From CAWUFC02 sp963921335 (GTDB lineage Bacteria; Pseudomonadota; Gammaproteobacteria; Pseudomonadales; Halieaceae), in contig CAWUFC020000002.1 of assembly GCA_963921335.3 (NCBI GenBank), forward strand, positions 186,001-250,000: 64,000 nt of DNA. Reading direction: 5' to 3'. A model generated the notes under the pieces. It was given only the letters and a program-made list of their open reading frames with translations, was not told the DNA's origin and searched no databases. A program made the translations under genes and the position numbers. How positions within the stretch are numbered: position 1 is the first letter of the stretch; each line of letters opens with the position of its first letter. This document shows, piece after piece, positions 55,539 through 64,000 of this stretch.

Positions 55539-56858
55539 ATGAATCACCAGGAAGCTAAAGATCTACTCAGTGGCATACTCCCTAAGGAAAGCCTCAGCCT
55601 GATTAAAGTTGAAGTGTTCCGATTATCCTGGGAGGGCAAGGGCTACAACATCATCGCCGAGGAAACTGGCTATGATCATGACTACGTTCGTAAAGCCGGC
55701 TCACAATTGTGGAGCGAGCTCAGTCAAAAAACGGGGCAGTCAGTCACAAAACGCAACTTTAGACCGATACTCGAGCAAGCCTTAACGGACAACCAAAGCG
55801 AGAAAAAGTTAGAGCTGGAGTACCCTGGCGCCGCAATCTCATTCAGCTCGCCATTTTATGTAGAACGCACAGAGGAAGAAGCCAGAGCCTATCGGGAGAT
55901 CACGCGGCCGGGATCTATCCTCCGCATCAAGGGCCCACGCAAAATGGGTAAATCCTCATTGATGCTGCGCATTGTTGACCAGGCTGATAGCGAAGGATAT
56001 CAGGTCGCCAACATAGACCTTAGCCAAGCCGACCAAGCCATTATTGGCGATCTCGACAAACTACTGCGCTGGATTTGCCTAAACATCTGCCAACAGCTGA
56101 ACATCGAAGCCAGATTGGACGACTACTGGAATGAACTGATTGGCAGCAAGCTTAGTTGCAGCCAGTTTTTGCAGCAATACATTCTTGAACAATCGGACCA
56201 ACCGCTGGTTCTGGTTATCAACGAACTCAACAGGGTTTTCGATCATGAGGACGTGAGTCGGGATTTTCTGCCTTTGCTGCGCTCATGGCATGAAGAAAGC
56301 AAACACAACGAAACCATGCAGAAACTCCGGCAGGTACTTATTTACTCAACCGAAGTCTATGTTCAGCTGGACATAAATCTATCACCGTTCAATGTTGGCT
56401 TGCCGATCGAGCTGAAGCCATTTGATGGAGAGCAGCTGGTGTATCTGGCCAGCGTCTATGGCTTTGGCTGGCGCGACGACGGCACTGCTGCAAGTCCCAT
56501 AAGCATGCTTGCTCGAACCATTGGGGGACATCCGTATCTCTGCCAATTGGCGCTATATGATCTGGCGAGTGCTTCAGCCCTAATTGAGAGCCCCTCAGAA
56601 GCACTGCAAGCACTTTTGTCCGATGCCGCAAAGCCTGGCGGCCTATTCAGTGAATTCCTGCAACAGTTGGCGCAAGACTTCAGTGTTAACGAAGCAGCTC
56701 AGCTCGGATTTACTAAGCTTCAGAGTAACGACAGCGACTCACTGAGCAGGCTTGAGATCTACCAATTGGAGCGTTTGGGACTAGTAGACATTCAGGACGG
56801 CGTGCCAGTCGCCTCTAACCGTCTTCTCGCGGACTATTTGCAGCAGCAGGTGCTGTAG
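55539..56858 (+). CDS. AAA_35 ATPase with N-terminal vMAP-type HTH domain
   Basis: The 439-residue protein begins with a small helical domain (about 1-80; VEVFRLSWEGKGYNIIAEET, YDHDYVRKAGSQLWSELSQ) like the HTH found at the N-terminus of vWA-MoxR-associated proteins, mainly in cyanobacteria. The AAA_35 ATPase follows with Walker A GPRKMGKSSL (132-140). In the Walker B region, LVLVINELNRVF, the usual DE is replaced by NE. No output domain follows. It is 2 bases before the kinase gene. It probably acts as a nucleotide-dependent sensor or switch; catalysis may be weakened. Confidence 0.84.
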   Translation: MNHQEAKDLLSGILPKESLSLIKVEVFRLSWEGKGYNIIAEETGYDHDYVRKAGSQLWSELSQKTGQSVTKRNFRPILEQALTDNQSEKKLELEYPGAAISFSSPFYVERTEEEARAYREITRPGSILRIKGPRKMGKSSLMLRIVDQADSEGYQVANIDLSQADQAIIGDLDKLLRWICLNICQQLNIEARLDDYWNELIGSKLSCSQFLQQYILEQSDQPLVLVINELNRVFDHEDVSRDFLPLLRSWHEESKHNETMQKLRQVLIYSTEVYVQLDINLSPFNVGLPIELKPFDGEQLVYLASVYGFGWRDDGTAASPISMLARTIGGHPYLCQLALYDLASASALIESPSEALQALLSDAAKPGGLFSEFLQQLAQDFSVNEAAQLGFTKLQSNDSDSLSRLEIYQLERLGLVDIQDGVPVASNRLLADYLQQQVL

Positions 56859-56860
56859 TT

Positions 56861-59800
56861 ATGGAAGGCGCCGGCAACCAGTTTCAGATTGGCGGGAGTA
56901 TTTCCGAAAATACGTCAATCTATGTCTGGCGGCAGGCTGACCACCAAATTTTCGAGGCCTTAAAAAACTCTGAACTCTGTTATGTCCTGAATTCCAGGCA
57001 AATGGGGAAATCATCCCTACTGCTCAATGCTAAAAACCGCCTTCAAAAGGACGGTTATGTGTGCTGCTTCATTGACCTGAGCCGTATTGGCAGCGTAGAG
57101 GTCAGCCCGGAGCAATGGTACGCTGGCATTTGCTCAGAGTTATGGCGTGGATTCAAGCTTGGAGACACTGCCGACATGTTGGATTGGTGGCATTCCCTCG
57201 GTGATCTCCCACCGGCTCAAAAGCTACTCAAGCTAATAAGCCAACATTTGATCGAGCATTATCCCTCACGCGAACTCATTATTTTTTTGATGAGGTTGAT
57301 TCTGTACTCAGCCTGCCCTTCGCAGCGGATGACTTTTTTTCCATAGTCAGAGCCTGCTACAACGAGCGAGCAGATGATCCCCGACTGCGGAAAGTCGGTT
57401 TTGCTTTCTTTGGTGTAGCTTTACCTTCTGATCTCGTTAGCGATAACCAACGCTCTCCCTTCAATATTGGAAGATCTATTCCACTAGAAGGCTTCACAGC
57501 CGAGGAAGCGAAGCCACTCGCAGCAGGGCTCACGGGCGGCCCTTTTGTTGCAGATGAGCTTTTGGCAGCCGCACTAGACTGGACTATGGGTCAGCCTTTC
57601 CTTACTCAGAAGGTGTGCCAACTTCTTGTCGACAATCTGCATAGCACCACAGATCAGTCGGCGGCAGAGTGGGTTTCGGATCTAGTTCAATCTCGGATCA
57701 TTGACAACTGGGAGAACCACGATAATCCAGAGCACCTGCGCACGATACGTGATCGCATGTTATTAGACGAGCTGTACAGCACCATCAATCTCGCAAGCTA
57801 TGGGCAATTATTAGCCAGTGAGGGCGAAGCGCTACCTGTAAACGAAGTAGATGGCTTTAGTCGTTTATACCTAACAGGCATGATTGCCTCTCACAATGGC
57901 AAAGTCAGTCTGAGGACGCGCATTTATCGATACGTATTCAACGAGCGATGGCTGCAAACTCAACTAGACACTCGGCGGCCCTATGCAGAGAAGTTACGCC
58001 TTTGGTTGAAGGACCCATCTGAAGTGAATTTGCTTCGCGCCGGTGAACTGGAATCAGCTCAACTCTGGAGCAAAGGACGCCACCTTCCAGAAGAAGACCA
58101 ACGCTTTCTTAATGCTTGCCAGGCTCTGGCGCAACGAGAAGTGCAGGATTGGAACATCAGGCTACAGACAGAGATCGAGCAACGGAAAGCTGCCGAATCG
58201 GAACTTCAGAACGCCTTACTCCAGTTAGAAGAAGCTAAACATCTTACAGAGCAGGCCAGCAAAGCCAAGACGGATTTTCTAGCTCGAGTCAGCCTGGAAG
58301 TTCGCTCACCCCTGAATAGTCTCTCTGGACTGAGTCATTTGGCGCTACAAAGGGACAGTGACAATATAAATCGGGACTATTTGCAGAAGATTCATCACAC
58401 ATCGCTGTATATGTTGGGCGTGGTGAATGACATGGTTGATATTGCCAAGTTGGAGCGCGGCGAACTGACGCTAAGTAACGAAACATTTGTTTTAGATGAC
58501 GTTCTTAACAATATCATCGATATCACCAGTAAACAGATACGCGATCAGTCCCTTGAACTGAATTTGGCACTTCCCGAAACAGCGCTCCCAGCGTTGATTG
58601 GCGACCCAATGCGCCTGCAACAAATCCTGGCAAATCTGCTTATAAATGCCATAGAACATACGCGCAAAGGTTCGATTACGCTGCAAATTGTATGCCTCGG
58701 TGCTGATGAAAAAACGATAGAGCTAGAGTTCCGAATAATCGATACGGGCGAAGGTTTTTCCGAGTCGAAGACAGAAGGGTCTGTAGATAAAAGTGACGAT
58801 TCAATCCTAAAACCCGGGCTAAGCCTAAGCCTATGCTGCGAACTCGCTGCACTCATGAATAGCGCTCTTTATGCCGCCAGCGAGACAAACCAGGGCGCCA
58901 CCTTCTATTTCAATGCCAGTTTTGAAATCGCCGATATAGCCAAGACCAGCGGCCCAGCCTTAAGAGTAGGTCTATACACATCCGATGCTGAGTCAAAAGA
59001 ACTTACAGATATAATCAAGATACTTGGTCATCAGCCATTTGAGGTCGAGCGAGAGGTTCTCTACCAGGGTTTGCAGGCCGGGCAGTTCGACAGACTGGTA
59101 CTCTCTCTCTCGAATTTTGCGAGAAGCGATGACTTTCAAAAAGTGCTGGAAAGCAATCCAAGCATGCCAGTCCATCCACTTTATAGCTCTGGACTGGCCG
59201 CGCCACATTGGTTATCCGGATTGGAGCTGGAAGCACCTATTCAGGTTCCGATCACCCCTACCCGCCTGCAAACTGCTCTTCATCGTCAAACTATGCAAAG
59301 CACCGAAGCGTCGGACCAGCTCACTCTGGCCGGCGAAAAGCGCATTCTGGTAGCTGAAGACAACGAAATAAACCAGCAGATAATACGGGAGCTGTTAGAG
59401 CAGCAGAATATTCACGTTACGGTAGTGAATAACGGCCGTTCCGCATTGAATGCACTTGTGAGCGAACATTTCGACCTTATCTTGATGGATATTGAGATGC
59501 CAGTGATGGATGGCTTGGAAGCCATCGCACAAATTCGTTCCGCCAACAGTAACTTGGGCACAGATCATGCTGAAGAGTTACCTGTAATTGCCATGACAGC
59601 ACATGCCCTGGTGGGGGATCGTGAACGTTTTATTGCCGCCGGCATGAATGATCAACTTGCCAAACCAATCAAACCCGGTGAGCTCTACAAGCTAATTATG
59701 AAGTGGTTGCCGGGCAACAAATCAAGCCTTTCTATGCCCAAGTTAAAATCTGTCATGGAGTTTAAATTGGATGGACTTAACACTGATAAAGGGCTGGAGA

Positions 59801-60504
59801 TCTGCGGCGGAAATGAAAGGCTATACAACAAACTTCTCAAGGAGTTCTCGCGACAGTATGTTAGCCCGCCTGATCTAAAAAACCTTGCCGAGAATGACTT
59901 ATCTAAGTATGTACACGAGCTTAAAGGTAGCTCTGCAAACCTGGGGCTTGAGATAATCTCGAGTCAGGCTGCAAAAATTGAGCAAGCAGTGCAAGCAGAA
60001 GAACAGGTGCGAGATAATCTAATCGAAGAACTCATCGAGACGCTTTCAAAAACTTGCCATAGCCTCCAGCAGCTTAATGTAGAAAGTGATCAGTCAAGAG
60101 TTCGAGAAAGTACCTTCTCAGATGCAGACAAGGCGACTGTGTTGATCGTTGACAAACAGCTAAGGGATCACAAGTTGGTTATTAATTCATTGCGCCAGCA
60201 GTACAGGGTTTTGGTGGCAGATACAGCCGAGAAAGCCCTTTCTGTGATTGACGCAAATCCCATGCTGGATGCGGCTGTAGTCAATATTGCACTAGACGGC
60301 GACAATGAAGGCGCTTCTCTATGTATGAAAATGATAGCGCTATCAGGGCACGAAAAACTCGACATATTGCTGATAGGTTCTGACGCACCAGGAGGTGCCG
60401 AAGAAGCCAAGAGAGCCGGTGCGAGCGGATTTCTACCAACAACATTAGAAGCTCCACTGTTCATTGAAACAGTAGAGGCATTTTTGTCGGCGGAGTCTCC
60501 ATAG
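56861..60504 (+). pseudogene. AAA_35 ATPase-degenerate histidine kinase-REC-HPt-REC protein, one frameshift
   Basis: The first 141 codons and the rest lie in two frames, joined at T7 (57282-57288); adding one T restores Walker B (LIIFFDEVDSV) and gives 1214 residues. In order: AAA_35 ATPase (Walker A NSRQMGKSSLL), linker and coiled coil (about 405-475), HisKA-like, HATPase-like, REC (LVAEDNEINQ, LMDIEMPVMDG, Asp877), HPt (HELKGSSANLG, His1019) and a last REC-like domain. The H-box reads SLEVRSPLN with Leu479 at the phosphoacceptor place. The G2 box is GLSLSLC instead of GLGLAIC. The last REC has Asn1142 for Asp. So autokinase is probably lost while middle REC and HPt look active. Confidence 0.83.
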
Positions 60505-60681
60505 CCCTTTTAGTGCTGTAAAAAATAGAAGGAATCGCATCAATTTGGCTACATTGGTCGCCTACAACTAACGCATTTGCCGCAATTTTCGCTCGGTATC
60601 AGCGCAAATACAGAGATTCACAAGCTATTTGGCATAACTGATTCTCATTAGTTAGTCACAGGCACATCACACCGATCAGAC

Positions 60682-61182
60682 TTAATAAGCCCCCTCGCTA
60701 TATATGAGCTCATAGCTATGGCTGTAAATCTCGAGGATGTTCCCGAAGGGATCCTCCATGTAGATCATGCGATAGGGTTTCTCACCAGGGTAGTAGTAAC
60801 GCGGCTTTTCCATACGCTTCTTGCCGCCGGCAGCGACGACTCTCTCCGCGAGTTCCTCCAGATTGGGATCCTGGACGCAGAAATGAAAGATGCCCGTTTT
60901 CCAGTATTCGAAATTGTCCTCTGGGTTCTCCTGGTTAGGGAACTGAAATATCTCAACACCGATCCGATCCCCAGTAGATAGGTGCGCAATCCTGAAACTG
61001 TCCCAACCTTCACCGAAAACATCCGTACACATTTCACCAATTGCGCTGTCGTCTTCTTCGATCTCGGTAGGCTCCATAATCAAGTACCGACCCATGACTT
61101 CTGTATAAAACTTTACCGCCTCCTCGAGGTTTGGGACGGAGATACCAATGTGGGAAAAGTTTCTAGGGTAGACATTATTCAT
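60682..61182 (-). CDS. VOC-family (glyoxalase-like) protein
   Basis: The 166-residue protein has the vicinal-oxygen-chelate fold: FSHIGISVPNLEEAVKFYTE (metal His), IFHFCVQDPNLEELAERV (second His) and MIYMEDPFGNILEIYSHSYE (metal Glu). The Met at 61182, with AGAGGAAG upstream, is preferred over the longer frame. It could be a dioxygenase, isomerase or glyoxalase-like enzyme; the substrate is unknown. Upstream lies a strong inverted repeat. Confidence 0.83.
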   Translation of the reverse strand: MNNVYPRNFSHIGISVPNLEEAVKFYTEVMGRYLIMEPTEIEEDDSAIGEMCTDVFGEGWDSFRIAHLSTGDRIGVEIFQFPNQENPEDNFEYWKTGIFHFCVQDPNLEELAERVVAAGGKKRMEKPRYYYPGEKPYRMIYMEDPFGNILEIYSHSYELIYSEGAY

Positions 61183-61738
61183 CACTGCTTCCTCTGTAGT
61201 TCGACGAACCAAGTTGGGTTAAAGGTAGTCATTTTCAATATAAAACAAATGGTAGTGAGCAGCTGTAGCTGGTCACTACCTTTACTAAAACAGTGTCATA
61301 TTGATAGCAGTTGCTCGAGATCGAATTGCTAAGTCATCCCCACGGCATACACCATGACTGATGTTCTCCCTGCCAGGGTAGCCAGGATCAGTAAGAGTCT
61401 TTTGAAGTCTAGGGCAGCATGATCTCGGCCACATTGATTCCCCTGGGCCACCATATCTCCCCTCACAAGAGCCGCATGATCGATTTAGAAGGTATCTTCC
61501 TCTAAGACTGGAAATACAGCTACTGACCTTGCTGGCCCTATTCAAGGCCCACAGCGCCACTTTATTTACCCCCCGACTACCCAATTACGATCTAGAAACG
61601 AGGGAGATGGCAGAAGGATTCCAGCAAAGGGATACTGAAGAATAGGAAATCGAACACAACTCGGGCGTCACTTCCTCATCTTTCGTGATACCTAAACCAT
61701 CACGAAAATCGCCTAAGTCATTGATATCAATAGAAATG
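61183..61738. other. Gene-free region between VOC gene and tRNA-Arg
   Basis: About 555 bp with no convincing gene. Short open frames on the minus strand have no recognisable motif. The only clear structure is the inverted repeat at 61251-61280. Confidence 0.45.
61251..61280. repeat. Inverted repeat upstream of VOC gene
   Basis: GGTAGTGA and TCACTACC are perfect 8-base arms. Inside them CAGCT and AGCTG form a second stem. The whole 30-base hairpin lies about 70 bases before the VOC start. It could be an operator, an attenuator or a terminator for unseen transcription from the right. Confidence 0.45.
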
Positions 61739-61812
<74 letters not shown>

Positions 61813-61875
61813 AAAAAAGGACGGAGCACTTTACCAGCTATGCCACTTATGCACCACAGGCTAGTAATCATAAGA

Positions 61876-61930
61876 CCCCTCGACCGTCCGCTTAGGAGGC
61901 GGATGCTCTATCCAATTGAGCTACGAGCGC
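61876..61930 (-). pseudogene. Truncated tRNA-Arg(CCT)-like remnant
   Basis: The minus strand starts GCGCTCG TA GCTC AATTGGAT A GAGC and has an anticodon arm with CTCCTAA (CCT), followed by the T-stem start GAGGG. It then ends abruptly, and the TTCGAAT loop and the acceptor 3' half CGAGCGC are missing. A working tRNA cannot form from this piece. Confidence 0.75.
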
Positions 61931-62084
61931 GTGGAACGATATTAAACCACACTATTGGCGGATGCTCCTTGCAGCCTGGGGGCTGCAAGCCCTGCCCTCG
62001 CTAATTCAACAGCGGGTCGCAAAGCAGGCTTTGCTCGTATCCGCTGTGGGTTCGGTCGCAGATTGCTGTCCAATCTGCCCAGCT
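61931..62084. repeat. Hairpin-rich non-coding element between two tRNA 5' halves
   Basis: The segment carries several perfect hairpins: GCAGCC/GGCTGC (61971-61986), ACAGCGG/CCGCTGT (62009-62047), inside it GCAAAGC/GCTTTGC (62019-62034), and CAGATTG/CAATCTG (62059-62077). It has no open frame of note and is flanked by a 14-base direct repeat (GAGCTACGAGCGCG at 61918-61931 and 62085-62098) that is itself the tRNA 5' end. It resembles a REP-like or mobile palindromic unit. Confidence 0.6.
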
Positions 62085-62097
62085 GAGCTACGAGCGC
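62079..62097 (-). pseudogene. Second truncated tRNA 5' half
   Basis: The minus strand reads GCGCTCGTAGCTCAGCTGG and then leaves the tRNA pattern inside the D-loop, running into the hairpin element. Acceptor 5' sequence is identical to the remnant at 61930. Only about 19 bases are tRNA-like. Confidence 0.6.
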
Positions 62098-62167
62098 GGA
62101 TTGGGATATTTAAACATAATCTGAACGATCAATATCTAAATACCACTTGGGCTATCGCCTGAAATAA

Positions 62168-62244
62168 TGGGGTGGCCGAGGGGTCTCGAACCCCCCACCT
62201 CCGGAGCCACAATCCGGTGCTCTACCTGATGAGCTACGGCCACC
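62168..62244 (-). tRNA. tRNA-His (anticodon GTG)
   Basis: The complement has G-1 followed by GTGGCCG, pairing with CGGCCAC and discriminator C, which is diagnostic for tRNA-His. The anticodon arm is CCGGA TTGTGGC TCCGG, with T-arm GGGGG TTCGAGA CCCCT, and CCA is encoded. Confidence 0.95.
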
Positions 62245-62273
62245 ACTGAGGTGAACTGGTTGGTGAAAAGAAA

Positions 62274-62350
62274 TGGTCGGGGTAGAGAGATTCGAACTCC
62301 CGACATCCTGCTCCCAAAGCAGGCGCGCTACCAGACTGCGCTATACCCCG
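62274..62350 (-). tRNA. tRNA-Pro (anticodon TGG)
   Basis: The complement starts CGGGGTA TAGCGCAGTCTGGTAGCGC with anticodon arm CCTGC TTTGGGA GCAGG (TGG), T-arm with GGTTCGAAT-like GAGTTCGAATCTC, acceptor TACCCCG and discriminator A. CCA is encoded. The C1 start is typical of bacterial tRNA-Pro. Confidence 0.95.
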
Positions 62351-62498
62351 ACATATCCCGAGCAACCAGTTTTCAGGAGCGCGCATCATACCCGCGGTAC
62401 ATGGGAGCGTCAACGAGAATTAGGCCGCAAACTTTTACCGGGCGACGAGACCGTGCGATAATCCTCGCCTTCGTATATAGACACTCTTGGGAGACTCC

Positions 62499-63350
62499 GT
62501 GACAATGGCGGCACTGGTACTGGATGGCAAGGCCCTGGCGGCCCAGACTGAGGAAGAATTACTCCAACGGGTAGAGGCTCTGAAAGAGAAATCCGGCGGT
62601 AAAACGCCCATTCTCGCCACCATTCTCGTCGGCGACGACCCTGCTTCTGCAACCTACGTCAAAATGAAAGGCAATGCATGTCGCCGCGTCGGTATGGACT
62701 CGCTGGCGGTCGAAATGCCCTCTTCCACCAGCACCGAAGAGCTTTTGGCCAAGATCGATGAGCTCAACGGCAACCCGGATGTGCATGGCATTTTGCTACA
62801 ACATCCTGTGCCAGAGCAGATTGATGAACGTGCCAGCTTCGATGCGATTGCGCTGGGGAAAGATGTCGACGGTGTCACCTGTCTTGGCTTCGGTCGCATG
62901 GCCATGGGTGAAGAGGCCTACGGTTGTGCCACACCACAGGGCATCATGCGTACCCTTGAGCATTACGATATCGATATCGAAGGTAAGCACGCTGTCGTCG
63001 TCGGACGCTCACCCATTCTCGGAAAACCTATGGCGATGATGCTGCTGCAGAAAAACGCCACGGTCACCATCTGCCACTCGCGCACCCAGAACCTTCCTGA
63101 GCTGGTGAAACAGGCCGATATACTGGTCGGGGCTGTTGGCAAACCCGAGTTTATCAAGGGCGATTGGATCAAGGATGGTGCGGTAGTAGTGGACGCGGGC
63201 TATCACCCCGGCGGTGTCGGCGATATTGAGTTGTCAGCTATCACTGAGCGCGCAAGCGCCTACACACCTGTACCGGGCGGCGTTGGCCCGATGACTATCA
63301 ATACCCTGATTTACCAGAGTGTGGAATCCGGAGAAAAGAGTCTGGGTTAA
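62499..63350 (+). CDS. folD: Bifunctional methylene-THF dehydrogenase/cyclohydrolase FolD
   Basis: The protein is about 283 residues with FolD signatures: PILATILVGDDPASATYVKM (catalytic Lys follows), GILLQHPVPEQIDE, KDVDGVTCLGFGRMAMG, ATPQGIMRTLEHYDIDIEGK, VVVGRSPILGKPMAMMLL and DAGYHPGGVGDIE...TPVPGGVGPMTI. It interconverts methylene-, methenyl- and formyl-tetrahydrofolate with NADP. I prefer the GTG at 62499 (GGGAG 6 bases upstream) or the ATG at 62505; the TTG opening the frame at 62487 lies in that Shine-Dalgarno. Confidence 0.93.
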   Translation: MTMAALVLDGKALAAQTEEELLQRVEALKEKSGGKTPILATILVGDDPASATYVKMKGNACRRVGMDSLAVEMPSSTSTEELLAKIDELNGNPDVHGILLQHPVPEQIDERASFDAIALGKDVDGVTCLGFGRMAMGEEAYGCATPQGIMRTLEHYDIDIEGKHAVVVGRSPILGKPMAMMLLQKNATVTICHSRTQNLPELVKQADILVGAVGKPEFIKGDWIKDGAVVVDAGYHPGGVGDIELSAITERASAYTPVPGGVGPMTINTLIYQSVESGEKSLG

Positions 63351-63357
63351 AAAAAGG

Positions 63358-64000
63358 CTAGCTGTCGCGGCGCCAGCTGGTCCCCTCGCGGGAATCCTCC
63401 AACACCACGCCCTGCGCCGCCAATTCTTCACGAATTTGATCGGCCAGTGCATAGTCTTTATCAAGCTTGGCCTGCTGGCGACGGGCAATCTCAGTTTCTA
63501 TGTCTTCGGCACTGATTGCATCTGCGCTACCCGCCTGAAACCAGGCCTCGGGATCCTGTTGCAAAATACCCAGCAAGTCGGCGGCAGCCATTAAACGCCC
63601 CTTCAGTGCAGCTTTCTCCCCGTCACCGGCCTTATTCAAAGCCTTGGCCAGCGCGTGCATCTCTGCAATGGCAACCGGCGTGTTCAAGTCGTCATTGAGT
63701 GCGCTATAGAAAGCCTCATCAGCCAGGACGACTTCCATATCCACCTCAACGTCCTGCACATCCCTTAAGGCACCATAAAGGCCGTCCAGCGCTGACTTTG
63801 ATTGATCCAGCAGGTCCGCTGAAAAGTTTAATGCGGTGCGGTAGTGCCCCGACAACAAAGCAAAACGCAGAACCTCACCGGGATACTGTTCCAGCAGATC
63901 ACGCACCATGCGAAAGTTGCCCAGCGACTTGGACATCTTCTCGCCATCGATATCCAGGTAGGCGTTATGCATCCAGTACTTCACATAGGCCTCGCCGTGT
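63358..64000 (-). CDS. cysS: Cysteinyl-tRNA synthetase, C-terminal part
   Basis: The reading frame continues past the window end (coding HGEAYVKYW before the first visible Met). Seen are the HIGH-class KMSKS motif (DGEKMSKSLGNFRMV), the DALR-type helical domain and a C-terminal RREGTSWRRDS-like end (EDSREGTSWRRD). It charges tRNA-Cys. folD and cysS are convergent with 7 bp between stops. Confidence 0.93.
   Translation of the reverse strand, partial: HGEAYVKYWMHNAYLDIDGEKMSKSLGNFRMVRDLLEQYPGEVLRFALLSGHYRTALNFSADLLDQSKSALDGLYGALRDVQDVEVDMEVVLADEAFYSALNDDLNTPVAIAEMHALAKALNKAGDGEKAALKGRLMAAADLLGILQQDPEAWFQAGSADAISAEDIETEIARRQQAKLDKDYALADQIREELAAQGVVLEDSREGTSWRRDS

Noticed and set aside
57282..57288. 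Programmed frameshift on the T7 run in the AAA_35 kinase gene
   Set aside because: The needed shift is possible, but similar one-base slips occur in at least five other homopolymers here, so sequence error is simpler.
61285..61584. Small minus-strand open frame of 99 codons
   Set aside because: No start site support, no motif and atypical composition; treated as non-coding.
61876..61930. Functional tRNA-Arg(CCT)
   Set aside because: The T-loop and 3' acceptor half are missing, so a full cloverleaf cannot form.

Overview
The window looks like chromosomal DNA of a free-living, aerobic, probably marine gammaproteobacterium related to the Pseudomonadales/Cellvibrionales (a Halieaceae- or Spongiibacteraceae-like organism is my best guess, from gene order and protein character only). 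The main support is the pabB-thrH-cysB order, which resembles Pseudomonas although cysH is absent here. Further support comes from the Tat and lipoprotein leaders, the acyl-CoA/P450 catabolic genes and a tRNA cluster beside folD and cysS.

Layout. (1) 0.2-7.8 kb is housekeeping: pabB, thrH, cysB, a cytosolic 5'-nucleotidase, an alanine/sodium symporter, a PLP D-cysteine desulfhydrase-like enzyme, an isolated yajC and exonuclease III. (2) 7.9-17.0 kb is a minus-strand catabolic operon: MBL hydrolase, two acyl-CoA dehydrogenases, cytochrome P450, quinone oxidoreductase, SDR, GST-like protein, SnoaL-like protein and SDR. A convergent marR sits at its end. The set suggests degradation of a steroid- or terpene-like side chain. 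(3) 17.1-26.0 kb holds an Ig-like lipoprotein, bcp, rmuC, a NUDIX hydrolase, a flavin reductase, moaC-moaD-moaE, an LLM-type oxidoreductase, a rhodanese and an OsmC protein. (4) 26-61 kb is accessory and visibly more AT-rich. It has a porin, an alkyl-sulfatase-like protein with altered metal ligands, two DUF1254 proteins, a phospholipase D-like lipoprotein, a beta-barrel protein and a yiaW-yiaV pair. It also has a DUF3604 protein with a large membrane hybrid kinase, two cysteine hydrolases and a redox cluster with two unusual Rieske fusions (Rieske-TPP enzyme, Rieske-glutamate-synthase-like) around a DUF5996 gene. A pentameric ligand-gated channel homologue, a disulfide reductase, DUF427, egtD, glutaredoxin and a zinc-less DksA-like protein follow. 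The region ends with a two-gene AAA_35 ATPase/phosphorelay system of cyanobacterial flavour (55.5-60.5 kb). (5) 61.7-64 kb has tRNA-Arg, -His and -Pro, two broken tRNA 5' halves around a hairpin-rich element, folD, and the 3' part of cysS.

A striking feature is the number of interrupted genes. At least six genes carry one-base indels in short homopolymers, and five carry in-frame stop codons (all three stop types) inside otherwise well-conserved reading frames. I annotate these as whole genes with the lesion stated. Uncorrected sequencing errors explain the homopolymer cases best; the nonsense codons could be errors or real decay.

The most interesting candidates are the AAA_35/pseudo-kinase phosphorelay operon at 55.5-60.5 kb, the paired Rieske fusion enzymes at 44.3-48.8 kb, the zinc-less DksA-like protein, and the tRNA/hairpin scar at 61.9-62.1 kb.
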